Below, piece by piece: positions 32,866 to 42,176 of a stretch of DNA of 64,000 bases (position 1 is its first letter; each line of letters begins with the position of its first letter). The notes under the pieces are model-generated. The model was not told the DNA's origin, made no database searches, and saw only the letters and a program-made list of their open reading frames with translations. The position numbers were made by a program, and so were the translations under genes. Origin of the DNA: Streptomyces sp. NRRL WC-3626 (GTDB taxonomy: Bacteria; Actinomycetota; Actinomycetes; Streptomycetales; Streptomycetaceae); NCBI RefSeq assembly GCF_000718785.1, contig NZ_JOCA01000004.1:124001-188000 (forward strand), written 5' to 3'.

Positions 32866-35691
32866 ATGCCCACCGACACCACCGCCTCCACGGGTCAGCA
32901 GGCCGGCGCCTCCGCGGAGCAGCCCGGCACGTCCGGCAGGAAGAAGGGGCGCAGAGGCAGACTGTTTCTGATCGTCCTGGTGCTGGCCCTGATCGGCGGT
33001 CTCGCCTATGGGGGCTACTGGACGGTCAGTACCGTGCGCGCCTCCTTCCCGCAGACCAGCGGTTCGATCACCCTGCCGGGACTGGCCGGACCCGTCGACG
33101 TCAAACGGGACGGCTACGGCATCCCGCAGATCTACGCGTCCTCCGACGAGGACCTGTTCATGGCGCAGGGCTATGTCCAGGCGCAGGACCGGTTCTACGA
33201 GATGGACGTGCGCCGGCACATGACCGCCGGCCGGCTCTCGGAGATGTTCGGCGCGGGCCAGGTCGACAACGACGAGTTCCTGCGCACCCTGGGCTGGGAC
33301 CGGGTCGCGAAGGAGGAGTACGACAAGAAGCTCTCCCCCGCCACGAAGGAGTACCTCCAGGCGTACGCCAAGGGGGTCAACGCCTATCTGGAGGGCAAGG
33401 AGGGCAAGGAGATCTCGCTGGAGTACGCGGCGCTGGGCTTCGAGAACGACTACAAGCCCGGCGAGTGGACCCCGGTCGACTCCGTGGCCTGGCTGAAGGC
33501 GATGGCCTGGGACCTGCGCGGCAACATGCAGGACGAGATCGACCGCGCGCTGATGACCAGCCGCCTCGGCCCGAAGCAGATCGCCGACCTGTACCCGGCC
33601 TACCCGTACAGCCGGAACAAGCCGGTGGTCCAGGAGGGCCAGTACGACCAGATCACCGGGGCGTACGAGCAGGGCGAGAGCACGGGCGGAACGGGAACGG
33701 GCACAGGGACGGGCACAGGGACCGGGACCGGTACGGAGACGGGCACCGGGACGGGCACCGGCACCGGGACGGGCACGGGCACCGGCACCGGGACCGGTCT
33801 GGAGAGCCAGCTCACCGGTCTCCAGCAGGTCCTCCAGGACCTCCCCACCGCCGTCGGCGTCAACGGCGACGGGATCGGCTCCAACTCCTGGGTGGTCGCC
33901 GGGCGGCACACCATCACCGGCAAGCCGCTGCTCGCCAACGACCCGCACCTGTCGGCCTCGCTGCCGTCCGTCTGGTACCAGATGGGCCTGCACTGCCGCG
34001 AGGTCTCCGCCGACTGCCAGTACGACGTCACCGGCTACACCTTCGCGGGCATGCCCGGCGTGATCATCGGCCACAACCAGGAGATCGCCTGGGGCCTGAC
34101 CAACTCCGGCGTCGACGTCACCGACCTCTACCTGGAGAAGATCACCGGCGACGGCTACCAGTACGACGGCAAGGTGGTGCCGTTCAAGACGCGCGAGGAG
34201 ACCATCGAGGTCGCCGGCGGCAAGGCGCGGAAGATCGTCGTACGGGAGACCGGCAACGGTCCTCTGCTCTCCGACCGTTCCGGCGATCTCGTCAAGACCG
34301 GCAAGAAGGCCACCGTGGACAGCGCCGCCCCCGACCGGGGCGACGGCTACGGCGTCGCGCTGCGCTGGACCGCCCTGGACGCCGGCCGCACCATGGACTC
34401 CGTCTTCGCGATCAACCGCGCGAAGGACTGGGACGACTTCCGTGAGGCGGCCACCCTCTTCGAGGTGCCCTCGCAGAACCTGGTCTTCGCGGACACCGAG
34501 GGCGACATCGGCTACACCCTCCCCGGGAAGATCCCCACCCGCGCGGAGAACCACGACGGTTCCGTCCCCGCCCCCGGCTGGGACCCCGACTACGAGTGGA
34601 CCGGCTGGATCGAGCAGGACGCGCTGCCCTACGAGTACAACCCGGACCGGGGCTACATCGTCACCGCCAACCAGGCCGTCGTCGGCAAGGACTACCCGTA
34701 CACGCTGACCACCGACTGGGGTTACGGCGCCCGCAGCCAGCGGATCACCGACCTGATCAAGTCGAAGATCAAGGACGGCGGCAAGATCTCCACCGACGAC
34801 ATGCGCCAGATGCAGCTGGACAACTTCAGCTCCATCGCGCAGACGCTGGTGCCCGAGCTGATCAAGATCGACACCGAGGACAAGGACGTCCGCGAGGCCC
34901 AGAAGCTGCTGGAGGGCTGGGACTACACCCAGGACGCCGACTCCGCGGCCGCCGCGTACTTCAACTCCGTGTGGCGCAACATCCTCAAGCTCGCCTTCGG
35001 CCACAAGCTGCCCAAGGAGCTGCGGGTCAAGGGCCAGTGCCTGTGGGTCGACCCGGTCAACAACACCGGGCCCGCCGACCAGGCGGACAAGGTCCGCGAA
35101 TGCGGCCAGCGCGCCGCCGACCAGGCGCAGCCCGACGGCGGCGACCGCTGGTTCGAGGTGGTGCGCCAGCTGATGGACAAGGAGGACAGCTCCTGGTGGA
35201 AGACGCCCAAGGCGGGCACGCGTCCCGCCGCGGACAACCGTGACGAGCTGTTCAAGCGTGCCCTGATCGACGCCCGCTGGGAGCTGACCGCCAAGCTCGG
35301 CAAGGACATCGACACCTGGAGCTGGGGCCGGCTGCACCGCCTGTTCCTGAAGAACCAGACGCTCGGCACCGAGGGCCCGGGCTTCCTGCAGTACATGCTC
35401 AACCGCGGCCCGTGGAAGCTCGGCGGCGGCGAGGCCACCGTCAACGCGACCGGCTGGAACGCCGCCGGCGGCTACGGCGTCGTGTGGGTGCCGTCCATGC
35501 GGATGGTGGTCAACCTCGGCGACCTCGACAAGTCCCGCTGGATCAACCTCACCGGCGCCTCCGGGCACGCCTACAGCGCCCACTACGTCGACCAGACGGA
35601 GAAGTGGGCCGAGGGCGAGCTGCTGGAGTGGTCGTACTCGCAGAAGGCGGTCGAGGACAGCACCAGCGACACGCTGCAGCTGAAGCCCTGA
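32866..35691 (+). CDS. Penicillin acylase-family protein with Gly/Thr-repeat spacer
   Basis: 941 residues. N-terminal membrane anchor ([20 protein letters not shown]), alpha part to about residue 270, spacer, then the beta part starting at catalytic Ser339 ([11 protein letters not shown]), which becomes the N-terminal nucleophile after self-cleavage. [15 protein letters not shown] and [13 protein letters not shown] are conserved. Members split amide bonds in beta-lactams, acyl-homoserine lactones or lipopeptides. The spacer is unusual: 39 residues, almost all Gly and Thr. AAGGACAGCG precedes the ATG at 32866. Confidence 0.9.
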   Translation: MPTDTTASTGQQAGASAEQPGTSGRKKGRRGRLFLIVLVLALIGGLAYGGYWTVSTVRASFPQTSGSITLPGLAGPVDVKRDGYGIPQIYASSDEDLFMAQGYVQAQDRFYEMDVRRHMTAGRLSEMFGAGQVDNDEFLRTLGWDRVAKEEYDKKLSPATKEYLQAYAKGVNAYLEGKEGKEISLEYAALGFENDYKPGEWTPVDSVAWLKAMAWDLRGNMQDEIDRALMTSRLGPKQIADLYPAYPYSRNKPVVQEGQYDQITGAYEQGESTGGTGTGTGTGTGTGTGTETGTGTGTGTGTGTGTGTGTGLESQLTGLQQVLQDLPTAVGVNGDGIGSNSWVVAGRHTITGKPLLANDPHLSASLPSVWYQMGLHCREVSADCQYDVTGYTFAGMPGVIIGHNQEIAWGLTNSGVDVTDLYLEKITGDGYQYDGKVVPFKTREETIEVAGGKARKIVVRETGNGPLLSDRSGDLVKTGKKATVDSAAPDRGDGYGVALRWTALDAGRTMDSVFAINRAKDWDDFREAATLFEVPSQNLVFADTEGDIGYTLPGKIPTRAENHDGSVPAPGWDPDYEWTGWIEQDALPYEYNPDRGYIVTANQAVVGKDYPYTLTTDWGYGARSQRITDLIKSKIKDGGKISTDDMRQMQLDNFSSIAQTLVPELIKIDTEDKDVREAQKLLEGWDYTQDADSAAAAYFNSVWRNILKLAFGHKLPKELRVKGQCLWVDPVNNTGPADQADKVRECGQRAADQAQPDGGDRWFEVVRQLMDKEDSSWWKTPKAGTRPAADNRDELFKRALIDARWELTAKLGKDIDTWSWGRLHRLFLKNQTLGTEGPGFLQYMLNRGPWKLGGGEATVNATGWNAAGGYGVVWVPSMRMVVNLGDLDKSRWINLTGASGHAYSAHYVDQTEKWAEGELLEWSYSQKAVEDSTSDTLQLKP
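33682..33798 (+). repeat. Gly-Thr dipeptide tract in the acylase spacer
   Basis: 117 bp of a degenerate 6-bp repeat (ACSGGN type) encode 39 residues of alternating Thr and Gly with one Glu. The tract lies just ahead of the catalytic Ser, in the part normally removed on maturation. Synonymous variation among units (GGC, GGG, GGT, ACG, ACC, ACA) shows the array is old or selected at the protein level. Confidence 0.9.
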
Positions 35692-35708
35692 CCCCCGCCC
35701 CGCCTGCC

Positions 35709-35746
35709 GGAAGCGGCCCCCACGCACACGCGTGGGGGCCGCTTCC
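35709..35746. terminator. 17-bp stem terminator between acylase and cyclo-ligase
   Basis: GGAAGCGGCCCCCACGC pairs perfectly with its complement around loop ACAC; both flanking genes are convergent. Part of the right arm recurs about 32 bp on (CCGCTTCCGCGTGCGCGGG). Confidence 0.8.
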
Positions 35747-35790
35747 GCGTGCGCGGGCGGGCTCGGCGATCCGCTTCCGCGTGCGCGGGC

Positions 35791-36405
35791 TCAGCGGAAG
35801 CGCCGTACCCCCGACGGGGTGACCACCGCGTGCACCGGCCGGTCGTGGGGCTCCTCCGGAACCCGCTCGACCACCTCGGTGTCGTACAGCAGCACCACCA
35901 GGGCCGGGTGTACGCCCGCGCGGTCGAGGCGGGCGAGGACACGGTCGTACGAGCCGCCGCCGCGGCCCAGGCGCATGCCGCGCGTGTCGACGGCGAGGCC
36001 CGGCAGCAGCACCACGTCCGCCTCCGTGACGGCGTCGGGCCCCAGACGCGGCCCCCCGGGCTCGAGGAGGGCCATTTTCCCGCCATGTCGCACGCGCGTG
36101 AGCGAGCCCTCGCCCTCGTACACGCCCCAGTCCAGGTCGTTGTCGGGCAGCAGCACGGGCAGCAGGACGCGTGTGCCCCGCGCGTGGAGCGTGTCGAGGA
36201 GCGTGAGGGTGCCGGGTTCACCGCCCACGGAGACGTACGCCACGACCGTGCGCGCGTGCGCCAGTTCGGGCAGGGCGAGGGCCCGCCGGGCCAGCGCGGC
36301 CGCGGACTCCCGCACGTCATCGGCCGACAGCCCGTTCCTCGCCGCGAGGATTCCCCGGCGCCGTACACGCTTGTCGGGGTCGTTCGCGCGCTCGTCGTGT
36401 CTCAA
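35791..36405 (-). CDS. 5-formyltetrahydrofolate cyclo-ligase
   Basis: 204 residues. The family motif LPGLAVDTRGMRLGRGGGSYDR binds ATP and substrate; RRRGILAARNGLSADD is the usual N-terminal helix. It converts 5-formyl-THF to methenyl-THF. The TTG at 36405 is the only early start; ribosome site weak (GGGAC). It is divergent from galU, the same arrangement as Rv0992c and galU in M. tuberculosis. Confidence 0.88.
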   Translation of the reverse strand: MRHDERANDPDKRVRRRGILAARNGLSADDVRESAAALARRALALPELAHARTVVAYVSVGGEPGTLTLLDTLHARGTRVLLPVLLPDNDLDWGVYEGEGSLTRVRHGGKMALLEPGGPRLGPDAVTEADVVLLPGLAVDTRGMRLGRGGGSYDRVLARLDRAGVHPALVVLLYDTEVVERVPEEPHDRPVHAVVTPSGVRRFR

Positions 36406-36430
36406 GTCCGTCCCCGTACCGTTGCAATGT

Positions 36431-36442
36431 GCTCATATGAGC
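36431..36442. promoter_or_regulatory. 12-bp palindrome between cyclo-ligase and galU
   Basis: GCTCATATGAGC is a perfect palindrome in the divergent promoter region, 26 bp from one start and 56 bp from the other. Short, but in a likely operator position. Confidence 0.35.
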
Positions 36443-36497
36443 CGTTATTCATCGGAGCCTCAGATTCCCTGCAAAGGGGCCCGATATGGTGGCGGGC

Positions 36498-37409
36498 ATG
36501 TCTCAGTCACACCCTCGGATCAGCAAGGCTGTCATCCCCGCAGCCGGCCTCGGCACCCGGTTCCTGCCGGCCACCAAGGCCACTCCCAAGGAGATGCTGC
36601 CGGTCGTCGACAAGCCGGCGATCCAGTACGTGGTCGAAGAGGCCGTTTCCGCCGGCCTGGACGACGTCCTCATGGTCACCGGCCGCAACAAGCGCCCTCT
36701 GGAGGACCATTTCGACCGCAATTACGAACTGGAGTCGGCCCTCCAGAAGAAGGGCGACGCCGGCCGTCTCGCCAAGGTCCAGGAATCCAGCGACCTGGCC
36801 ACCATGCACTACGTCCGCCAGGGCGACCCCAAGGGTCTCGGCCACGCCGTGCTGTGCGCCGCCCCGCACGTGGGCGACGAGCCCTTCGCCGTCCTCCTCG
36901 GCGACGACCTGATCGACCCGCGCGACCCCCTGCTCCAGCGCATGATCGACGTCCAGCAGCAGCACGGCGGCAGCGTCGTCGCGCTCATGGAGGTGGCCCC
37001 CGAGCAGATCCACCTCTACGGCTCCGCCGCCGTCGAGATCACCGAGGACTCCGACGTCGTCAAGGTCAGCGGCCTCGTCGAGAAGCCCGCCGCCGAGGAC
37101 GCGCCGTCCAACTACGCCATCATCGGCCGCTACGTCCTCGACCCGGCCGTCTTCGGCATATTGCGCCGGACCGAGCCCGGCCGCGGCGGCGAGATCCAGC
37201 TCACCGACGCCCTCCAGCAGCTCGCGGACGACGAGAAGGCAGGCGGCCCGGTGCACGGCGTCGTCTTCAAGGGCCGCCGCTATGACACCGGCGACCGCGG
37301 TGACTACCTGCGTGCCATTGTCCGGCTCGCGTGCGAACGTGAGGACCTGGGCCCGGACTTCCGGACCTGGCTCCAGCGATACGTCACCGAGGAGATGCAG
37401 GAACGTTGA
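36498..37409 (+). CDS. galU: UTP-glucose-1-phosphate uridylyltransferase
   Basis: 303 residues. N-terminal nucleotidyl-transferase motif AVIPAAGLGTRFLPATKATPKEML, then LGDDLIDPRDP (Mg-binding) and SGLVEKPAAEDAPSNYAIIGRY. It makes UDP-glucose for cell-envelope glycans and trehalose. The ATG at 36498 matches family length; one at 36486 is possible. Its stop overlaps the TTG start of glp (TTGA), so the two are coupled. Confidence 0.93.
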   Translation: MSQSHPRISKAVIPAAGLGTRFLPATKATPKEMLPVVDKPAIQYVVEEAVSAGLDDVLMVTGRNKRPLEDHFDRNYELESALQKKGDAGRLAKVQESSDLATMHYVRQGDPKGLGHAVLCAAPHVGDEPFAVLLGDDLIDPRDPLLQRMIDVQQQHGGSVVALMEVAPEQIHLYGSAAVEITEDSDVVKVSGLVEKPAAEDAPSNYAIIGRYVLDPAVFGILRRTEPGRGGEIQLTDALQQLADDEKAGGPVHGVVFKGRRYDTGDRGDYLRAIVRLACEREDLGPDFRTWLQRYVTEEMQER

Positions 37410-38728
37410 GCACCGCCGCGCCCCGCACCGCAGGCCCGGACCACCTCTGGTCGGTCGACGAGCACCTGGACGACATCCTCGCGACCGTCCGGCCGCTCGA
37501 GCCCATCGAGCTGAACCTCCTCGACGCCCAGGGCTGCGTCCTCGTCGAGGACATCACGGTGGCGGTCTCCCTGCCCCCGTTCGACAACAGCTCCATGGAC
37601 GGGTACGCGGTGCGGGTCGCGGACGTCGCCGGCGCGAGCGAGCAGTACCCGGCGGCCCTCGAGGTCGTCGGGGACGTCGCCGCCGGCGCGGCCGACCTCC
37701 TCCACGTCGGCCCCGGCCAGGCCGCCCGCATCATGACCGGCGCCCCGCTCCCGCCCGGCGCCGAGACCGTCGTCCCCGTCGAGTGGACCGACGGCGGGCT
37801 CGGCGAGGGCCCGGCAGCCGGGATGCGCGCCCGCAGCCTGGCCCCCGAGGGCGCCACCGGGCAGGTGAACGTGTACCGCCCGGCCGAGGCACGCGCACAC
37901 GTGCGCGCGATGGGCAGCGACGTCAGGGCCGGCGACCGCGCCCTGGACGCCGGCACCGTGCTCGGCCCGCCGCAGATCTCCCTGCTCGCCGCGATCGGCC
38001 GGGGCACCGTACGGGTGCGTCCGCGCCCGCGCGTGGTGGTGCTCTCCACCGGCAGCGAACTCGTCCAGCCCGACGAGGAACTGCGGTCCGGTCAGATCTA
38101 CGACTCCAACAGCTTCGCCCTCACCGCCGCCGCGCGGGACGCCGGCGCGATCGCCTACCGGGTGGGCGCCGTCGCCGACGACGCGGCGACCCTGCGGGAC
38201 ACCATCGAGGACCAACTGGTGCGCGCCGACCTGATGGTCACCACCGGCGGTGTGAGCGTCGGGGCGTACGACGTCGTCAAGGAGGCGCTGTCGCACGCCG
38301 GGGACGAGGACGAGCCCGGCAGCGGCGTCGAGTTCCGCAAGCTCGCCATGCAGCCGGGCAAGCCCCAGGGCTTCGGCTCCATCGGTCCCGACCACACCCC
38401 GCTGCTGGCCCTTCCGGGCAACCCGGTCTCCAGTTACGTCTCCTTCGAGATGTTCGTCCGCCCCGCCATCCGCACCCTGATGGGGCTCACGGACATCCAC
38501 CGGCCGAGGGTGCGCGCGCAGCTCACCGGGGACCGGGAACTGACCTCGCCGCGCGGCCGCCGCCAGTTCCTGCGCGGCCGGTACGCCGACGGCGCCGTGA
38601 CCCCGGTCGGCGGCGCCGGCTCCCACCTCGTCGCCGCCCTCGCGCAGGCGAACGCCCTGATCGTCGTCCCCGAGGACGCCCGGTCCGTCGCACCCGGCGC
38701 GGAGGTCGACGTGGTCCTGCTCGGCTGA
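37406..38728 (+). CDS. glp: MoeA-like molybdotransferase, probable gephyrin-like division protein Glp
   Basis: 440 residues. MoeA domains: PPFDNSSMDGYAV, MTGAPLPPGAETVVP, TTGGVSVGAYDVVKEAL, LALPGNPVSSYVSFE, and domain IV near the C-terminus. The MoeA fold inserts molybdenum, but in Corynebacterium a MoeA-like protein (Glp) instead binds FtsZ together with the membrane protein GlpR. Here the gene sits in the same galU-rimJ-sepX/glpR locus, so the Glp assignment is favoured by context; a role in cofactor synthesis is not excluded, since moaC and mog lie next to it. TTG start overlapping galU. Confidence 0.85.
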   Translation: MSTAAPRTAGPDHLWSVDEHLDDILATVRPLEPIELNLLDAQGCVLVEDITVAVSLPPFDNSSMDGYAVRVADVAGASEQYPAALEVVGDVAAGAADLLHVGPGQAARIMTGAPLPPGAETVVPVEWTDGGLGEGPAAGMRARSLAPEGATGQVNVYRPAEARAHVRAMGSDVRAGDRALDAGTVLGPPQISLLAAIGRGTVRVRPRPRVVVLSTGSELVQPDEELRSGQIYDSNSFALTAAARDAGAIAYRVGAVADDAATLRDTIEDQLVRADLMVTTGGVSVGAYDVVKEALSHAGDEDEPGSGVEFRKLAMQPGKPQGFGSIGPDHTPLLALPGNPVSSYVSFEMFVRPAIRTLMGLTDIHRPRVRAQLTGDRELTSPRGRRQFLRGRYADGAVTPVGGAGSHLVAALAQANALIVVPEDARSVAPGAEVDVVLLG

Positions 38729-38814
38729 GCACGCGCGGTTGGCGGTACCGTGTCGCGCACAGCAGGCCCGCGCGCCGCACCGCGCCGGGCCAGGACCGGG
38801 AGCGCCACACGATC

Positions 38815-39327
38815 ATGACCGTGCCTTCCCGGGGGGACACCCCCGGACCCTCCGACCAGTCCCGCCTGACCCACATCGACGAGGCGGGCGCCGCCCGTAT
38901 GGTCGACGTGTCCGGCAAGGACGTGACCGCGCGCACCGCGCGGGCGACCGGCCGCGTTCTCGTCTCCCCGCGCGTGATCGAGCTGCTGCGCGGTGAGGGC
39001 GTACCCAAGGGCGACGCCCTGGCCACCGCGCGCATCGCGGGCATCATGGGAGCCAAACGCACCCCCGATCTGATCCCGCTGTGTCACCCGCTGTCGGTGT
39101 CCGGTGTGAAACTGGACGTGTCGGTCGCGGACGACGCCGTGGAGATCGCGGCGACCGTCCGGACGACGGACCGTACGGGTGTCGAGATGGAGGCGCTCAC
39201 CGCGGTCTCCGTCGCCGCGCTCACCGTGATCGACATGGTCAAGGCGGTCGACAAGGAGGCGGTCATCACGGACGTACGGGTCGAGGCGAAGACGGGCGGC
39301 AGGTCGGGCGACTGGAGCCGGTCATGA
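38815..39327 (+). CDS. moaC: Cyclic pyranopterin monophosphate synthase MoaC
   Basis: 170 residues. DVSGKDVTARTARATG, GIMGAKRTPDLIPLCHPL and TGVEMEALTAVSVAALTVIDM are MoaC signatures, with the Lys and His residues needed for catalysis. Converts the MoaA product to cPMP in molybdenum-cofactor synthesis. Its TGA overlaps the ATG of mog (ATGA at 39324). Confidence 0.93.
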   Translation: MTVPSRGDTPGPSDQSRLTHIDEAGAARMVDVSGKDVTARTARATGRVLVSPRVIELLRGEGVPKGDALATARIAGIMGAKRTPDLIPLCHPLSVSGVKLDVSVADDAVEIAATVRTTDRTGVEMEALTAVSVAALTVIDMVKAVDKEAVITDVRVEAKTGGRSGDWSRS

Positions 39328-39866
39328 CACTCGACGCGACCGTCGGCGGCGCGCCGCTCGCGCCGTACAGCGCGCTGGTCGTCACCGCCTCCAACCGGGC
39401 CGCCGCGGGCGTCTACGAGGACAAGGGCGGCCCGCTGATCGCGGACGGGCTGCGGCGCTTCGGCTTCGCGGCCGACGGGCCCCGGGTGGTCCCCGACGGC
39501 GACCCCGTGGAGGCCGCCCTCCGCGCGGGCGTGGACGCCGGTTACGACGTGATCGTCACCACCGGCGGCACCGGCATCTCACCCACCGACCGCACCCCCG
39601 AGGCGACCCGCCGGGTCATCGACCACGAGGTCCCCGGGATCGCGGAGGCCATCCGCGCGTACGGCCGTGACAAGGTGCCCACCGCCGCCCTCTCCCGGGG
39701 CCTCGCGGGCGTCGCGAACGGCACGCTCATCGTCAACCTGCCGGGGTCCAGCGGCGGGGTGAAGGACGGACTGGCCGTGCTGGAGCCGCTGCTGAGGCAC
39801 GCCGTCGACCAGCTGCGCGGCGGGGACCACCCGAGACCGGCCGCCACCGGTGGGGGTGCGAGCTGA
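39324..39866 (+). CDS. mog: MogA/MoaB-type molybdopterin adenylyltransferase
   Basis: 180 residues. SALVVTASNRAAAGVYEDKGG, TTGGTGISPTDRTPEATR and VNLPGSSGGVKDGLAVLEPLL are the MogA/MoaB signatures for binding MPT. Adenylates molybdopterin before molybdate insertion. Coupled to moaC by the 4-bp overlap. Confidence 0.92.
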   Translation: MTLDATVGGAPLAPYSALVVTASNRAAAGVYEDKGGPLIADGLRRFGFAADGPRVVPDGDPVEAALRAGVDAGYDVIVTTGGTGISPTDRTPEATRRVIDHEVPGIAEAIRAYGRDKVPTAALSRGLAGVANGTLIVNLPGSSGGVKDGLAVLEPLLRHAVDQLRGGDHPRPAATGGGAS

Positions 39867-39886
39867 ACAGCCCACACTGGCCGGCC

Positions 39887-40546
39887 GTGCTGGTGGACGG
39901 CGACATCGTCCTCCGGCCGATAAGGCTGCGCGACCAGAAGGCATGGCGCGAGGTCAACCGGCGCAACCGGGACTGGCTGCGGCCCTGGGAGGCGACGATC
40001 CCGCCGCCCACGCCCAGCGGCCCGGTCACCCACCGGCCGACCTACCGTCAGATGGTCCGCCATCTGCGCTCGGAGGCGAACGCGGGCCGGATGCTGCCGT
40101 TCGTCATCGAGTACCAGGGCCGTCTCGTCGGCCAGTTGACGGTCGCCGGGATCACCTGGGGCTCGATGTGCTCGGGCCACGTCGGCTACTGGGTGGACCA
40201 GGCGGTGGCCGGCCGGGGCGTGGTGCCGACGGCCGTGGCGATGGTCGTGGACCACTGTTTCCGCACGGTCGGACTGCACCGCATCGAGGTCTGCATTCGC
40301 CCCGAGAACGCGCCGAGCCGCCGGGTCGTGGAGAAACTCGGATTCCGCGAGGAGGGGCTGCGGCCCCGGTATCTCCACATCGACGGAGCCTGGCGCGACC
40401 ATCTCGTCTTCGCGCTCACGGCGGAGGAGGCGGCCGACGGTTTGCTCGCCCGCTGGCACCGGGCACGCTCCCAGGGGCGGCCCGGCCATGAGCTGCCCGG
40501 ACGCGAGCGACGCAACCCGGGAATCCCGCACGGACCGGGAAATTGA
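39887..40546 (+). CDS. GNAT acetyltransferase, RimJ/RimL-like
   Basis: 219 residues from the GTG at 39887. RPIRLRDQKAWREVNRRNRDWLRPWE, VAGRGVVPTAVAMVVDHCF (acetyl-CoA site) and RRVVEKLGFREEGLRPRYLHIDG are typical of RimJ/RimL N-acetyltransferases. Frame and homologues suggest the true start may be CTG at 39863, overlapping the mog stop (CTGA). The gene holds the same place as Rv0995 (rimJ) between moeA1 and Rv0996 in M. tuberculosis. Confidence 0.85.
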   Translation: MLVDGDIVLRPIRLRDQKAWREVNRRNRDWLRPWEATIPPPTPSGPVTHRPTYRQMVRHLRSEANAGRMLPFVIEYQGRLVGQLTVAGITWGSMCSGHVGYWVDQAVAGRGVVPTAVAMVVDHCFRTVGLHRIEVCIRPENAPSRRVVEKLGFREEGLRPRYLHIDGAWRDHLVFALTAEEAADGLLARWHRARSQGRPGHELPGRERRNPGIPHGPGN

Positions 40547-40719
40547 ATAAACGTTCGAATTTTTTATGGGGATGACCGTCTCCGGGCGCGGAATTTCCGG
40601 GTTCAAACGGATGTCTGATCGCATCGATCACAAGAAAAGTTAGAAATATCAGCCAGATCGTGCGACACACCGGCCCAATTGGCGGATGGCCCCGTGCAAA
40701 CCCCTCTACCGTGTGAGAC

Positions 40720-41925
40720 GTGAGCAGCAGCGGCCTCATCTACGCAGTCATCGTCGGGGCCTGGGCCGCCTACTTGGTGCCGATGTGGCTCCGTAGGCAG
40801 GACGAGCTGAACGAGGCCCGTCCGACGGAACGCTTCAGCACCGCCATCCGATTGCTGTCCGGACGGGCGGGGATGGAGCGCCGGTACGCCAAGGACCTGC
40901 GGGCGCGCTCCGCCGACGAGGGGGAGTACGACGTCCACGACCCGGACGCGGTCACCGACTCGGTGGACGTCCGGGCCTTCGCCGTGACCCGGACCCGTCC
41001 GCAGGCTCAGGCACCGGTACCGCCGGCTCCCGCGGAGCGGCCCGAACCGGCGCCCGCGCGGCCCCCGCGTGAACGCGCGGAGCGGCGGGTTCCCGAACCG
41101 GCTCCCGCGCGCGAGCGCGTTCCGGCCGCCCGCCCCGGATCGGACGCCCAGCGGGCCCGGGCGGCGCAGGCCGCCGCCGCGCGCGCCCAGCGTTCCAAGG
41201 CGCTCGCCCGCCGTCGGCGCACCACCACGATGCTGTTCGCCGCGTTCACGCTCGGCGCGGTCGTCGCGGCGGTCGGCGGACTGGCCTTCCTGTGGGCGCC
41301 CGCCGTGCCGGCCGTACTGCTGAGCGCGTACATCGCCTACCTCCGCTCCCAGGAGCGACGCCGCTTCGCCTACCAGATGGACCGCCGTCAGGCCGAGGTC
41401 GCGGCGCAGCGGCTGCGTGAGCGGGAGCGCCAGCCGCGCCGCCGCCCGTCCGTCGAGGACGCCGACGCGGACGAACCGGAGGGCCCGGAAGCCGGTGTCG
41501 TCACCGACCCGGACCTCACCGCGCTCGCCGCGGACCGGCGTGCGCTCGTCGAACAGACGGACCACGCCGAGTGGGTCGACCAGCAGCGTGAGCGCCGCCG
41601 GCGCCCCGACCAGGGAGGCGACAGCTGGGACCCGGTCCCGGTGCCGCTGCCCACGTATGTGACGGCCCCGGTCGCCCCGCGCGCGAGCGGCGACGTGGAC
41701 CTGGGCGCCCCGGACGCCTGGAGCTCGGCCCGCTCCAGCGCCGTGCCGGCGGACGAGGCGCAGCCCGCGGCGGACGAGGCGGAACCGGACCCGGCGGCCC
41801 CCGCCGACGACACCCGCACCGACGCCCGGCGCGCGGCCTCCGCCCGCCGCTCCCGCGAACGCGGCCGCACCCCCCTCTTCGACCAGTACGAGGACGGCGA
41901 CCGGCCGAAGGCCGCCAACGAGTAG
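40720..41925 (+). CDS. sepX: Divisome membrane protein SepX/GlpR
   Basis: 401 residues. N-terminal membrane helix (SSSGLIYAVIVGAWAAYLVPMW) then a basic cytoplasmic part, a Pro/Arg-rich linker, two more helices (about 167-205: TMLFAAFTLGAVVAAVGGLAFL and following), and a long acidic/Arg-rich C-terminal domain. This layout and the neighbouring glp identify SepX of Streptomyces, needed for hyphal compartmentalisation and sporulation septa, and the equivalent GlpR of Corynebacterium, which anchors Glp. GTG start; the 173-bp gap before it is unusually A/T-rich. Confidence 0.85.
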   Translation: MSSSGLIYAVIVGAWAAYLVPMWLRRQDELNEARPTERFSTAIRLLSGRAGMERRYAKDLRARSADEGEYDVHDPDAVTDSVDVRAFAVTRTRPQAQAPVPPAPAERPEPAPARPPRERAERRVPEPAPARERVPAARPGSDAQRARAAQAAAARAQRSKALARRRRTTTMLFAAFTLGAVVAAVGGLAFLWAPAVPAVLLSAYIAYLRSQERRRFAYQMDRRQAEVAAQRLRERERQPRRRPSVEDADADEPEGPEAGVVTDPDLTALAADRRALVEQTDHAEWVDQQRERRRRPDQGGDSWDPVPVPLPTYVTAPVAPRASGDVDLGAPDAWSSARSSAVPADEAQPAADEAEPDPAAPADDTRTDARRAASARRSRERGRTPLFDQYEDGDRPKAANE

Positions 41926-41985
41926 CGCCAGGCCAACGGATTACCGAGCACCCCGATCGGGATGCTAAAGTTTCACTCGTTGCAA

Positions 41986-42059
41986 GGGCCTGTGGCGCAG
42001 TCTGGTAGCGCACCTCGTTCGCATCGAGGGGGTCTGGGGTTCAAATCCCCACAGGTCCA
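41986..42059 (+). tRNA. tRNA-Ala (anticodon CGC)
   Basis: Acceptor GGGCCTG/CAGGTCC (one G-U), D arm with GGTAGCGC, anticodon stem CCTCG/CGAGG with loop TTCGCAT (anticodon CGC, codon GCG), T arm with GGTTCAAATCC. CCA is not encoded. It reads a frequent codon in this genome. Confidence 0.94.
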
Positions 42060-42097
42060 CGCACGACTGTTCTCGAGTCAGCTCGGGAGCGGTTGAC

Positions 42098-42134
42098 AAG
42101 ATCCCGACCGATCTTCCTGATCGGTTGGGATCTT
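42098..42134 (+). terminator. Terminator after tRNA-Ala
   Basis: AAGATCCCGACCGATC pairs with GATCGGTTGGGATCTT (one G-U) around loop TTCCT, 38 bp after the tRNA. Confidence 0.75.
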
Positions 42135-42176
42135 CGTCGTTTCCGGGGCTGTGGCGCGGAGCGGCGGGCGGGCTGC

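Noticed and set aside
32812..35727. 971-residue open frame on the minus strand opposite the penicillin acylase
   Set aside because: Shadow of the acylase: its Pro/Val and Arg/Ala runs mirror the Gly-Thr tract, and it shows no known domain. The plus frame has a full acylase fold.
40547..40719. LexA box at GTTCGAA before sepX
   Set aside because: Only one half-site is present; no matching GAAC half four bases away.
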